Positions 34,141 through 45,538 of a stretch of 64,000 nucleotides of DNA are shown here, one piece after another. The translations under genes and the position numbers were made by a program. Position 1 is the stretch's first letter, and each line of letters begins with the position of its first letter. The notes under the pieces are model-generated. The model had not been told where the DNA came from, made no database searches, and saw only the letters and a program-made list of their open reading frames with translations. The DNA is from Coniferiporia sulphurascens (Eukaryota; Basidiomycota; Agaricomycetes; Hymenochaetales; Hymenochaetaceae): the NCBI GenBank assembly GCA_002794785.1, contig NBBA01000001.1:2108001-2172000 (forward strand). The letters run 5' to 3'.

Positions 34141-35835
34141 TCAATCCGTGTCTGAGCCAGTCTCATTGCCTTCGATATCTGCGAGGACGAATTGAGATAA
34201 GTTTGAAAGTCGTGGAAATGCATTATATCATACCAATGAGATAGTTAGACTCGGGTCGCCTGATGGGCGCAGTCGGTTTTGGACTCGGTAGGCGGTGCAC
34301 TGGTAGCGGCGGCGGTTTCTTCACAGGCGGACCTGTGCCAGTCACCTTCTTTGACTTCGGATTCCCATTTGCGCCTGCGCTGCCGGATCCGTTAGTGAAG
34401 CTCCCCGTTTTGCTGCGTCCTTTGAGTTGACCTCTTCCGATGGTCTCCGCTGCTGGTAAAGACGGACTTAGCCCAACGACGGAGGAACTTGCCTCCATCG
34501 CCGAGTCCGCGTCGGCATCGGATGAGTCGGACTGTGCGGTCGGCGAACGGGAGCGAGAATTCTTGGAGACATGCGAAGTGACAGACGGCGTGGGCGTCGC
34601 ACGTAGCTTGGAAGGCAATTTGGGATTTGACCCTGGCGGGGCCAAGCGACGCTATACGAACAACCATAAACATAGACACAGGTAACTTGAAGACTCGAAA
34701 TCGAACGAACGCTTCCTGGTAAGCGCGGAGGACCAGTTCCAGAGACCGTTGGCGGGACAGATGAAGCTATGGCGAGAAATTTAGACGACCTGTCAAGGGA
34801 ATAGTGCACAAGGCCACTTACGCGGACCCTTTCCCTTCTTCTGTTTTTTTGATGGAGAGGGTTGTGGTGTTCCGGGCTGTAATATGCATAGGTGTTTTAA
34901 TAATGCACAATCAACAAATAGACAACATTGGAAACATACACGCTTCTGACTTCCATTCGTGTCATCATCGTAACTTCCTACGTGAAAGAGCTTAAACAAT
35001 TATCATTTAAATAAGGCTTAATCGAACCTGCAGACTTTGCCTTCGCTTTTGATTTACCCTTGCCTAGCTTGGGCTCATCGTTAACTTCATCAACATAAGG
35101 CGACGCTGATCGACCGTTTGCACTTGATCTATGCGTGTCAGTCTATGAATACAATCTGGACATGGCAGCACACTCACTTTGTCTTCGTCACTGCATTCCT
35201 TTGCGCGGTACGTCTGACTCCAGTGCCGACGCCAAGGCAGGTTGCGAGATGTTGCGCATAGCGATTGGAGGCAATCTATGGTGGTCTCAGTAATGCGACT
35301 AAAACCTGGAGCATTTTCTCTATTTTGCTCACCGGACGCTGACAGTTAACACAGTCTAAGTTAACGTTTCCCTCCTGTTTATTCGACCCTCCAGGAGTGC
35401 TAGTACCCGCCAACGATGTTCCGTCTACGCTGATGGTCGGAGGTGACGCTGCTCGTGAGCTCCCGGGAACAGGAGCCGTGGCGGAATGCGCGTGCACTAC
35501 AAAAATACTTTGAATTGCGAAGGAACGTAAGTATAAAACACTGATACTGTACCTTGACCACATCTATAGTCGCGCAGAGGCGGATGAGTCATCGGAGAAT
35601 AGGGAGGGTGAAGCTCACCAAGCTTACCTTGTCTTGCAAACCCCACATACACTTTTCCCCCGTCTTTCCTCCTTGTGAGCCTGGAGCGCGGTGTCCATTA
35701 CAATTTCCGCCAGCATAGCTGAGAATATCTTGGACGACTTTGATGACTCTACGCGTCAACGAGACCATACCCGCGCCGCGAATCTCAGATACTGACCAAA
35801 TCTGCCAGCGCCGCATCTTTGTCTGCTCTGGTCAT
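34141..35835 (-). CDS. SGF11: SAGA deubiquitination module subunit SGF11
   Basis: SGF11/ATXN7L3 homolog that links the Ubp8 DUB to SAGA and nucleosomes, 378 aa. Eleven exons: 35797-35835, 35628-35746, 35553-35563 (11 nt), 35333-35496, 35178-35275, 35028-35128, 34940-34977, 34822-34876, 34711-34766, 34234-34651 and 34141-34178. An N-terminal helix (SSKIFSAMLAEIVMDTALQ) matches the segment that contacts Ubp8/Sgf73/Sus1, followed by VCGVCKTRCG. The zinc finger (DCVNCQRPIASNRYAQHLATC) near residues 102-122 is the Sgf11 signature, and is followed by a basic RRTAQRN patch expected to contact the nucleosome acidic patch. A long disordered Ser/Pro/Lys tail ends GNETGSDTD. The zinc finger is split by the 35276-35332 intron. 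It diverges from the HerA-like gene. Confidence 0.93.
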
Positions 35836-36282
35836 CTTGAGATATCTGAATTGCAGATAGGTGGCTGACGCAGCGCGTTCTGCGGGCTGCTAGTCGTCGT
35901 AATGAGTGACTGCCCGTCGAGGGTCGTGGCCAAGCCACAGATGAGTTGAGCAGTTTCGCGAAGTGCTGATCTAAGCAGAGTTACAAGAACGCGTGCCGCG
36001 TTTACTTAAGAAAACGCGTCTTGAACTATAACAGCTTCAGGTTGATGTTCAGACCTCAACCTGCATGTTGAGCCTTCTTCATCACCGCAACTCGCTTTCG
36101 GCGTTAAATTGAACTCTCAAGATCCGATGTACATAAATTGGCAAACCGTTGTCCTCGTTTAGATCGCTTCCTCAACTTCAATTACGGATATGCCTTCGAC
36201 TCGCCGCGATCGCCGTGCTCCGTTAACATTTTTAATCATGAATTCTACATGAGAGCGTTTTCCTCCCTACATACGACCACCG
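35836..36282. promoter_or_regulatory. divergent promoter region SGF11 / HerA-like ATPase
   Basis: This 447-bp stretch lies between two divergent start codons and has no supported ORF. It holds a small inverted repeat: CAGGTTGA at 36038-36045 and TCAACCTG at 36056-36063, separated by 10 bases. No known regulator site can be named. Confidence 0.4.
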
Positions 36283-38313
36283 ATGCTGTCTCCCAGTCAG
36301 CTCGGCGGTTGTGGTAGGTTCTCATCAAGTTTGCTGCATCTCCTAATCCCGCCTCCTGGCTGTCGCACTTTCGCAACAACTCAGCGAACGCAGGCTAAGA
36401 AGAAAAACAAAAAAGCACAGGCTTCCCCGCAGCAGAAACCATCCCAGGTATCGGCTCCGAATTCACCGAAATCAACACCTCGGGCGCCCCCAACGACCGT
36501 GACGGAGCAATCTTTACAAGGATGCAAGGTTATCCGGGTTCTATCTAGTATCCCATGGTTTATTCACTTTTGACATCAGAGGGAACTAGAGCTTCTCCGC
36601 TCAAAGTCAAGCGGTAACGGATCCGGCGGGTCGGAGAGTCACGACCTTCTCACTGCGCCTTTAATGACCCGTAGTGCCTTCCTTACGACCAGCATGTCGA
36701 AAAACAAAGCACAGTATGGGGTTTTGGGCGGGATCATTACAAGCCAGTGAGTGATTTTATATTTCGTCCGGTTTCCCTGATGGTGAGTACCGTGGCCTAT
36801 TTATGTTACCTTCTTAGTTTGAAGCGTGTCTGCAACAAGCCTGGAGCACATGATTCTCGGCTATACATGAACTGCGTGTGTTTCTCTTCGCTTGTGGATC
36901 GGCTTGTATTAAATCTTTCATCAGAATGCCCCCTTCTCTGCCCTGGTGTGTGGCGTACAAGGTTCCGGAAAATCCCATACGGTCTCCACGATGCTTGAGA
37001 ATATGTTCACGGCCAAAGACGAACGCATAGGGACCCTGTCCAAACCACTGTGTGGCCTTGTTCTTCATTTTGGGGACGGCGGTCCTCAGTCCATTCCAAA
37101 TGAAGCTGCATGGTTGGGAGTAAACGCCTCCAAGACAAGCGGGTCTGCCGCTGTAAAAGTGAAAGTGTTTGTTTCTCCTTCTTCACTGAAAACGATGGAA
37201 GCGGTGTACAAGCCCTTGGGGCCGAACATCTCCGTCGAACCTCTGTATTTTACGGAGGAAGAACTTGATGCCCAGGCGTTCCTGTCGATGATGGCCGTCG
37301 GATCTTCCGACTCGGCGCCTTTGTACATGCGGATATTTTTGGTTTGTCTCTTGGCGTTGATCTATCATCATTGAAATATACCGTTTAACATGCTTAATAT
37401 ATACAGTCCATTCTGCGAGAACTGGGAGAGGGCTATTCGTACCAGAAATTCACGCATGTTCTTCAACAAAAACGCAAGGAGTTCAATACTCAACAAGATA
37501 TGGCGCTTCAGCAACGTATGACTTTGCTCGAAAACTTCATGGAAAAGAATCCCAAAAATGCAAAGAATCCTCCGAGTCGATTCAGCAAGGGTCAAGTCAC
37601 AATCGTCGATCTGTCTGATCCATTTATCGATCCTGAATCAGCATGTGGTATCTTTGAGATTGTGATCAGACTCTTTTCTAGAGCCAAAGTGGATACAGGA
37701 AAGGTCATTGTTGTTGATGAGGCCCATAAGGTAAGCAAATATTCAATTCCTTTTCTGCTGTATTGACACTTGAGGTCGAATTTTACTCAGTACCTATCGA
37801 CAAATAACGGATCTTCGGGCCTGACAAAGTATTTGCTTTCCCTTGTTCGAGAGAACCGCCATAAGGGAATGCGAGTCGTCATAAGTACTCAAGGTTGGTC
37901 CCTTAACTAAAGCTAATGGTGTTTAATGTAACTCACTGTAAACACGCCCAAAGAACCAACGGTCGTGCCATCAACAATCATGGACCTATGCTCGATAATA
38001 ATTCTGCACAGATTCTCTTCGCTCGCATGGTGGGAGCATGTTATGCACCACGTTTCGGCGGATTTTTCAGAATCAGATGCTTTTGACCGCATTGTCAAAC
38101 TAAATGTGAGTATTTTTAAATAATAATGAGCCCGGCATTACATCTGACTGTTTGCAGACCGGTGAAGCCATTATTTTATGCCCCTCTGGCCTAAAAACTA
38201 GAAAGGAAAAGGCAGACCGATACGTTGTAGAGCACTTCGATCGAAGTTTCTTGCACGGACGAATACGACAGCGCGTCACCGAGGACGGTGGGAAAAGCGT
38301 TCTCGTCGTTTGA
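36283..38313 (+). CDS. HerA/FtsK-type P-loop ATPase of unknown function
   Basis: A 540-aa P-loop ATPase. Exons are 36283-36528, 36580-36746, 36818-36875, 36925-37341, 37407-37730, 37791-37893, 37954-38105 and 38158-38313. The Walker A motif is CGVQGSGKSHT (about 165-175) and the Walker B is KVIVVDEAHK (about 395-404). After Walker B come a segment with LTKYLLSLVRENRHKGMRVV and ISTQEPTVVPSTIMDLC, the layout of HerA/VirD4-like DNA-pumping ATPases (sensor Gln in a QxP context). The N-terminal ~80 residues are low in complexity and Lys/Pro-rich, with a weakly mitochondrial-looking start (CRTFATTQRT). Related unannotated ATPases occur in other fungi as far as I recall. Seven canonical introns show it is a resident gene. 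Role unknown; DNA translocation is inference. Confidence 0.8.
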
Positions 38314-38747
38314 GCGGTAGATAGTCCGGACTTTCCAGTATAATTGTGCGGACCAGTTGCGCCTTAGATCATATCTTTTGTGTGGCCCCTTTTACCTTTG
38401 CTGTTAACTGTAGATTCAGCCGACTTGTATGATACCATGAGGGTACGGGAAGTCTTTGACCTTCCCTCAACAGTCCTCGACTCCTCGCTGCTGTTCTTTT
38501 GTCATCTACACAGAGGCCTCTAAAACGAATTAACCATGCAAGACAAGTGCTATAAATACGTATGAAATGAGTACTAAACGTCTGAGGGAATTTTAATAAT
38601 AATATCCGGACATATTTAGTGGCACGTGGTCCCAACGCGTCACGTACTACACAAGCTTGCACCGCCTTACGACGACACGTTGGTACAAGTAACAAGATAT
38701 AAAAGAATCCAGCCTCAAGCCACAGAGATCCAGCACTAGAGCTCAGC
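38314..38747. other. intergenic, no gene seen
   Basis: This region holds the 3' end of the HerA-like gene and the upstream region of the BTB gene. A minus-strand ORF (38369-38749) covers it but shows no family pattern and is taken as chance. Confidence 0.5.
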
Positions 38748-39754
38748 ATGTCCTTCAGTTATCCCGATTCTGATTTCTCGATTCGCTGCCTTCCGGAAAA
38801 CATTGAGTTCAGAGTGAAGAGAGCAAAGCTTGCTGAGGGCAGCGAGGTTTTCTGTACGTGATTTCACGTACTCGAGATATTTCGCATGTAGGCACTCATC
38901 AGGACATGAGATTTAAGCCGACATGTTCCTGTGTTGTGAACGAGAAAAAGAGCCCTCTCGCGATATGGAGGTATATGAATCGGCGAGCATCTTCTCCATC
39001 CTTCTCCGCCTCCTTCACGACCCTCCCTCGGTCTGCCCCAAGGGAGAAGGAAACCCTGAATTAGATGCAGTTATCCCACTCCCTATTCTTCCGCGCCTCT
39101 TTTATCTTGCCGACAAATACACAATTTCTGCGCCGATAGTGCACAACCTGCACACTCATCTCGCTAAGCACGCATCCACGTCGCCGCTCGTTGTATACGG
39201 TCTCGCGACCCAGCTCTCGTTACCGGATATAGCGGATGAGGCTAGCGCTTTTCTTGTTGCCGTGCCACTACATGCTTACAAGCCGGAGGAAATAAAAGTG
39301 ATACCGACAGCAGAGGCTTATCACAGACTACTCCAACTGCAGCGTTATCGAACACTCAAGATTAAAGAGCTTTTGGCAAGCACAGACTTGTTTCCTCACA
39401 TGTATGGTGCTTGCCCAGTTCATGTGAATTCAGCCAAGGCAATATGGGAAAAGGAGCGAGGCATGCTTGTCCTACGAACCAATGCAGGTAAGCTGAGCGC
39501 ATCACATGTGGATGAACTCAAGCGCATTTACTGCACGCGCAGGTACGGATGTTGCCGCAGAAATGACCGCGAAGCTCAAGAGCCTTACGTCCAAGTGCTC
39601 AACTTGCAAGAAGGCCTGTCGGGCGACAACCGATATGCTTAACGTAAGCGTCAAAGCTAATAATCGGGAATGACCTCTTCTGAACAACTATCATCAGTAT
39701 AAGATCAGCAAGGTCGCGAGCCGCATCAGCCGGCTGCCTAAAGACAGCCCTTGA
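38748..39754 (+). CDS. BTB/POZ domain protein of a fungal family
   Basis: A 277-aa BTB-domain protein. Exons are 38748-38853, 38918-39487, 39543-39643 and 39698-39754. The first exon (FSIRCLPENIEFRVKRAKLA then EGSEVFSDMF) shows the start of a fungal BTB fold, with the typical SEVFSDMF motif across the first intron. The second exon contains SIFSILLRLLHDPP, then PRLFYLADKYTISAPIV, the helical part of the domain. Its C-terminal part has a Cys-rich stretch (KCSTCKKACRA) and a basic end. Agaricomycetes carry many such lone BTB proteins, whose roles are mostly unknown; some are thought to be Cullin-3 adaptors. It converges with PXMP4. Confidence 0.88.
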
Positions 39755-39852
39755 GTCGATATTGAATATGAGCTCCTCAATTATGCCTGGTATGTACAAT
39801 AAACGTGGTGGCATCTACGTTTCTAGGCTTCTGCGCTAACGGATTCGTTCGC

Positions 39853-40685
39853 CTATTTGTTATGCCATAACAACGTCCGTAGACTATCCCACCGCTCCGA
39901 GTCCTGTATCACCAAGTATGTTAGCAAACGGAACAACTTCAACCCGCAATCCCCGCAAGGACATACCTTGTACAAGTAGTTCATGGAGCTCCACATGCCG
40001 GGCTGGATCGCCTCGCCGCGGTTCTCGAAGAGCCACATCACCGCGCCCCAGGCGAGCGCAGCGAAGACGGAGAACTGCCGTGCATCAGGTTGTTGGGGAC
40101 GCGCCGGCATACCCGGCGAGGAAGGCACGGGCTTTGCGATAGACCGATCGCGTGAGAGGATAGAAGCGACGACGCGCGAACAGACATAAAGCACGATCTT
40201 TTCATAGTGATGTGGTACATAGTCATAATTAACAGGGGTATTTCATTCAGATGGATTTAATCGCGCACCTGTTCATTGATCGCGGTACGGTCGCCGAAGA
40301 CGGTGTATCCTCCAATAAGGCCAGCGAAGAACGTGTCCGAACTACGCGCTTTCCCGCCGTGCATTCTCCTCTGAGCGATCAGTAGTGTCTTGTACAGCGC
40401 CACGAACTTTGCGAGACCAAGTGCATGCTGCGTTGTCATCCGCAGGACACTCCGTAGACGACTCGGCCAACTGGTGAGAGAAGTGAATTTCGAGCATCAG
40501 CATAAACAACACGGAATTTTCAGAGTCCATGGCACGCACTCGCCCTTCCCGAACAGCACCGACATGATGAGCGCATGTGGAAAACGGATTTTGACGCCAT
40601 ACACAATGCCGTTGCGCGCCCCCTTGAGTACGGCGAGGATGTCATGATAGGCTGGATCGCACAGGAAGGAGCTGATCGTAGACAT
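39853..40685 (-). CDS. peroxisomal membrane protein 4 (PXMP4/PMP24, Tim17 family)
   Basis: A 209-aa integral membrane protein of the Tim17/PXMP4 family. Exons are 40540-40685, 40269-40470, 39967-40197 and 39853-39903. Matching segments are LAVLKGARNGIVYGVKIRFP, HALIMSVLF, LGLAKFVALYKTLLIAQRRM, FFAGLIGGYTVFGD, and QFSVFAALAWGAVMWLFE with QPGMWSSMNYLYKDSERWDS. The gene order within the protein, size (human PXMP4 is about 212 aa) and Gly-rich helices fit PXMP4. It is expected in the peroxisome membrane; its transport role is not settled. Confidence 0.92.
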
Positions 40686-41347
40686 AGCAGCCTTAAGGAA
40701 ACCTGGGGGAGTTGTGAATATCGTCAGAGGCTGATGCGTCGCAACAGCATGTTAAGCAGCTTTTGGCGGAGAGACACTGGTCGGTGGAATCACATGTTAC
40801 ATTTTCTTTCTCATTTAGGTAGGTCACTACTCTCTCTTACAAAGTCACATCCTCAAACAAACTTCGGGTTTCCGGCTTCCACGCCACGGTAACGACATTT
40901 TAAAAAATCCATGCGAGCCGCAGTGGATCTCTGGCTGTTTCTTCCTGTGAAATCTTGAGAAGTTTCGGTTTGAAAGCAGTTTTCGCTTCAGATGTGACTT
41001 TGTAAGAGAAGGCATACAATGGTGTGCCAATTGGACGACAGACGTTCGCACAAAAACGGGTCATCATGAACGGCATCATAATTGAAAAAAGGGTAAGGAA
41101 TACAGAATATAGTCACAGATGCAAGCGGAATCCGCGTCATTTAATCAGCTCCCAATCGACTCCAGCCCTCCCTGAAGCCGTTGGTCCAAGCGTGCGGGGC
41201 TTCATGTGGTGCAAAGTATGGGCGGAACAGCCTGCACACCATGAACTCTTTTTCTGTCCTTCTCCTCGTCGCCTCCTCCTAGCTATCCTCGTCACAAACA
41301 TACGACCATATGCATATACATAATGCTAAAACATAGAGCCGACACGT
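40686..41347. other. intergenic containing a 19-bp inverted repeat
   Basis: This 660-bp stretch lies between the PXMP4 start and the uL1 stop. It should hold the PXMP4 promoter and the uL1 3' UTR. Plus-strand ORFs here are short and unconvincing. A perfect inverted repeat is listed separately. Confidence 0.5.
40833..41010. repeat. 19-bp perfect inverted repeat, 178-bp span
   Basis: The arm TCTCTTACAAAGTCACATC (40833-40851) is the exact reverse complement of 40992-41010, with 140 bases between. No flanking target-site duplication was seen. It could be a relic of a miniature inverted-repeat element, or a hairpin in a transcript. Either idea is inference. Confidence 0.7.
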
Positions 41348-42247
41348 CTAGTACAGACGGATGGGCTTGCCCATCGTCGACTTGATGTGAAGGGAACCAA
41401 CGTTTTGCCAGTTCTTCTTGAGTAGGGAGACAAGGAAGTTGATCGCTATAACACATAATCGAACTGTAAGAGAAGAGAAAATGTAACACCGAGTGTTAAA
41501 ACGCACCCAACATGATGTTCGCAAGAACCTGGTCCTCAGTCATCTGAATGTGGCCAACAGCGACACCCAAGCAGAGAACCTTCTTAAGCTGGAACTTGAT
41601 GGTCGAGCGAACTTCCGTAAGCTTGTTGCTAAGGTCCTCAGCGTGCGAGACCGGGGTCGGGAACTTGCCGGCTGAATGCGGGAACAACAAAATGAGCTTC
41701 ATTTACTGCGAAAAGAGTGTATCGCTTTACGCACCCTTAGAAAGACCCGGACCCAACAGACGGGGAATCTGCTTGATCAAGGCTTCAGAGGCCAAGAAAG
41801 CATCGTACTTCTTTGCAAGCTTCTTAACAAGCTTCTTGTTCTTGTTAAGCCTAGAAATTTACAAGATCAGCAACCAAAAGGACTTTAGCGACGTGTAGCA
41901 AAACGCACTTCTTCAAGTCGTCCACCGACATATACTCGAGGTCAATCTGCTTCGCACGGTCGATGTCGGCCTGGTCCGCGAGAATGCAGATAGACATGCG
42001 CGGACGAGGAAGGTTGGGGAGCTTGACGGTTCCAGAGAAACGCTTGTCGCGCTGGGGGTCGTAGTTCTTGAGACCGATCTGGAGTTCGATCGTCTCGACG
42101 AAGTTACGCCTGTTTTCGCCGGTAGAGGCAGCAAGAAGCTCCCTAACGGAACCCCGTACGCTTGACACTGAGAGCTTGCTTCCGCTGTTGAAAACCAATC
42201 AGTCGTTTGCACATATTCACATCCTATGCACGACGAGCGCACCTCAT
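41348..42247 (-). CDS. RPL10A: 60S ribosomal protein uL1 (L10a)
   Basis: Large-subunit ribosomal protein uL1, which forms the L1 stalk at the E site, 219 aa. Exons are 42243-42247 (5 nt, ATGAG), 41909-42184, 41735-41850, 41507-41671 and 41348-41445. The spliced start [15 protein letters not shown] fits the family. Other motifs are [83 protein letters not shown] and the invariant end [10 protein letters not shown]. The 5-nt first coding exon is required because the second exon has no suitable ATG before the conserved region. Expected cytosolic and highly expressed. Confidence 0.96.
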
Positions 42248-43449
42248 TTTTTAATCTTCACCGTTTGAAGGGCAGGGTGGTAATACTGCCGTGTCGGCGT
42301 GCCTGCCGTGGGTCACGACGAAGATGGTGCTATACAGTTCTACCCAAATACGGGTAGCAGGCGTTAGCATGTCGGACTTTGCCGAAGTCACTGCTCTTCA
42401 GGAGTCCATTTCTGTTCATCTTGCGTGCACTGCGCACTGACAATACCACATATGTGCACACTTCCTCGGGTTTTCCCTATCGTCTTTATCCTGTGACGAA
42501 CAGTCATCCGTATAAGTATGGCGCGTGTGCGAAGTCAGGTCGCTATCGCAGCCTGTACAATGAGAGCACCAGCTAAGAGCATGCTTTCTGGTATACTGTG
42601 TGCGTGCAATCCGCCACGATGGTCGGACGAACATCAATATTAATGAGATTGTTGCTATATGTGCGGGAAGGCGTGTATATTCGTGCGTGCGCGTACACGT
42701 TTTGGCACATCGTACCGGGAATGAGCTGCCATTTGCCGGCTGGGAAGAGCAGGTGCCACAACCCCTGTGTTCTTAGCGGTTCTCTGAACTTGGAACGCAC
42801 CATTTGAGCCATCCCCTCCCTTGATCGTCCTCGTGCTTCTCCTGGGGCGGCTGACTCGAAGATGAAATATCGGTCTACCCGTATGAGTAGGTATATGGGA
42901 CATAATGCGGGTAATCAGTGGCACAGGCTTCAATCCCTCTGATTATCTTTCCCGGAATAACCAAATAATCAACCAACACGGCGATGAAGGCACAACAGCT
43001 CCGGAACTGAGTAAGACTTATGGGGCTGGCATGATGCATACCAATATGGCGTGTGGCGAGCAGCAGGCAGTATATATGCACACTTACTTATCTCACGGCT
43101 ACATTCCATTCACAGCCGACCGGTCCTACATAAGCGGTCGTGCTTACTCGCGAGTTCGCGACTCATACTAGTGCGACCTTGCCCTCTACATCGATCCTCG
43201 CTCTTGTGCTCTCCCCTCTTCGTCTCTGTACCGCTGAGCCGTCAATTCTACCTTGCGAACACCTCCCTGTTCTCATTGTGCTCGTATCCCGCCAGTTTCG
43301 TCACCACCCTCGTCCCCTTTGTGACAATAGCCTCCTTCGACTCGGACACACCCGTTCCAATCTGAACATCAGCCGCCTCGGTGCTCTGTCGCCTAACCCA
43401 ATCCTTTCACAGATCTCCCTTATCACACCAGTCCTAGCACTCCACCAAG
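42248..43449. promoter_or_regulatory. 1.2-kb divergent intergenic region uL1 / Yippee
   Basis: This region between two divergent genes contains several short ORFs but none that can be spliced into a recognised protein. It should hold the uL1 promoter, with TG-rich tracts near 42600-42700 and a pyrimidine-rich stretch at about 43190-43440 directly upstream of the Yippee start. Nothing else was seen. Confidence 0.45.
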
Positions 43450-43991
43450 ATGGGCATGCGTTATAGACAGTATCTTGCAGGTGCACGCATATATGGCTGT
43501 ATGAAGTGCCGCACTCACCTCGCCACCATCCATTCTATGCTTTCTCGGGTGAGAAGCCATCCCTGGCATTCCTTGAGAATAATAAATTGATAATGACCCT
43601 GCATGCACTGCACAGGCATTCAATGGCCAGCATGGACGTGCGTATCTGTTCGACGGCGTGTGAGTGGCGTCTCCTTTCGTGCGGAGATTAAAGGGCTTTT
43701 GACTCAGTTGTATTGATGTTCAGCGTCAATGTTGTAGAGGGAGAACCAAGTGAACGACAAATGACCACTGGGAACCATACCGTGCGCGATATATATTGCG
43801 TTAAATGTGGAACGACACTCGGCTGGAAATATGTAGGCTTCGTGTCGCGTCCACATTACATGCATTGACCGTTGACCTACTTGTTTCTGCTCATCTGTCG
43901 TTGTTTGTAGGACTATGCGTACGATGAATCTCAGAAATACAAGGAAGGAAAGTACATCCTCGAACGGAATCTGCTTGTGGATGTTCAGTGA
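43450..43991 (+). CDS. Yippee-family zinc-binding protein
   Basis: A 110-aa Yippee-like protein. Exons are 43450-43548, 43616-43659, 43724-43832 and 43911-43991. Two zinc-binding pairs are visible: [11 protein letters not shown] and [15 protein letters not shown], matching the C-x2-C ... C-x2-C pattern. Between them are [18 protein letters not shown] and [18 protein letters not shown], the diagnostic core. The C-terminal [13 protein letters not shown] is also conserved. Yippee proteins are small and share a fold with cereblon and Mis18; in fungi the role (possibly GID-type or centromere related) is unproven. Length is close to the family norm of about 120 aa. Confidence 0.95.
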
Positions 43992-45123
43992 TCAGTGAAT
44001 TCCGCGGTGCTACGTTTGCAACGCTTCCGGTCCTACGCACACCAGACACGTCTCTGAATTCATCGGCTAACTGTCACACAACGCATACATTTTCCCTCAC
44101 GATGCAGCGAACTCCGCTCGCTTTTTTTGTCGTCGGGCTGCTCAAATTTCAACGCATTGAGCAGCCGGACGCTGGCGTATACTCCATCCGCCATTCATTC
44201 GGAATGCAGTTTCGCGCTGAGCGCTATCCAGGCATTCCTAATTCATCCGATACTCGTTTCGGCGTGCTCATAGACGCCCACTCAACGTTTCTTTTTGATC
44301 TATATTCGTCGATTGAAATGACCGCGCATTAATACCGCTTGCGTCTGGCGCCGCGTCGATAACGACTAGCCCACCCCCTGTTCTACAGGTTTAATCGTGG
44401 TAGTAACGACCCAGCATGGATGCGTGCGGCCGTCGCGTTTCAACCATGAACCTATCCACTGTCGCCATAGCCGTTAATCGACCCGTCGCCAATATTATGA
44501 CGCATTCATCGGGCGGGCGCAGTACTTTGTGGTGATCTTTAATTCAGTAATCCAATAACGTTCTTGTATTCGAGGATTGGACTCGAAGGTAAATATGTAA
44601 CTTTAACATGGGCTGCTCAATATATTGAATACGTGTTGTTCGTGAAGTGTTGCCAGTACTAGTGTGATGAAAGAGACGCTGGGGAGGATGAGGTCATCGG
44701 ACGTGAGAAACGACGGTATACGCGATGAGGTAATAGGTGGGTAATCGGGATGGCTGACCGTGCCGTGCGGCCGTAAGCGTGATCCCCAACCAACGAGCGT
44801 AGCCACTCGCGTACGCCCTCCGTGCCAAAACGACCCCCAAGGAAAAGGACTATCCACCGCTAATAATTGCATTCCACGTCGTATAAGGAGGACTTATCAG
44901 GTTCCTCTCCGTCGCTCTTTACCTCCGTCCGCTCTCTTGTTTCCCCACTTTGTCCTTTGTCGCCCCCCGACAGCTAGGCAGAGCGCTCAAACGCAGGGTT
45001 TATCTCTATCCTCGACCTTGCTGCCTCCATTTCACGTCACGCCCGCACGTCCACCTACACTCCGCTGAGGTCGCGCTATTTCATTACCGTTGGGGTTGCA
45101 CAGCAGCAACACTGTAGACAAAA
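43992..45123. other. intergenic, no gene recognised
   Basis: This 1.13-kb region follows the Yippee gene. ORFs 43988-44332 (plus) and 44603-44872 (minus) have no recognisable content. The last 200 bases are pyrimidine-rich and look like the leader of the small gene that starts at 45124. Confidence 0.45.
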
Positions 45124-45538
45124 ATGGGTAGGCGTGCCTCTGCTGTCATACACCCTCCTTCCGGACGATGCTGATTGTGGCATGCTTTGTTCCTTTTCTT
45201 GAACAGCAGCAGTATCAGCAAGAGTCTCCATGTCCGCACAGTCAGCGCCTTTCGGGGCAGGCGCGCCGCCGACGCGTTACGTACCCACAAAGTCGTCACC
45301 GCTCGCCGCCGCGCCACCGGCGACGTTCAAAAGCGGTAGCGCAGCCGGGGGGATGTTCCAGAAGCCGGCTGTACTGCGGTCGCATAACTTCCCGACGTCA
45401 AGGCCGCTGCGGCCGTTCGCGTCGATTGCGCCCAAGGCGTCGGCAAAGCCTGTGAAGATCATCGAACCGCCCGAGTCGTTCAAGTCTGGCATCTTTGTGC
45501 TCAACCTCACGCAGGCTGAGTTTAGCCGGCAAGACTGA
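45124..45538 (+). CDS. small basic Pro/Ala-rich protein of unknown function
   Basis: A predicted 111-aa protein. I favour exon 1 at 45124-45127 (ATGG) joined to 45207-45538, giving MAAVSARVSMSAQSAPFGAG; the in-frame ATG at 45230 is the simpler alternative and would give 102 aa. The sequence is rich in Ala, Pro, Ser and Lys, has no Cys pairs or membrane segments, and ends SFKSGIFVLNLTQAEFSRQD. No family was recognised. Its codon pattern and clean stop suggest a real gene, but this is uncertain. It is followed by a long gene-poor stretch. Confidence 0.5.

Noticed and set aside
36283..38313. HerA-like ATPase as recent bacterial transfer or contamination
   Set aside because: The gene has seven canonical short introns with the same style as neighbours, so a recent prokaryotic origin is unlikely.
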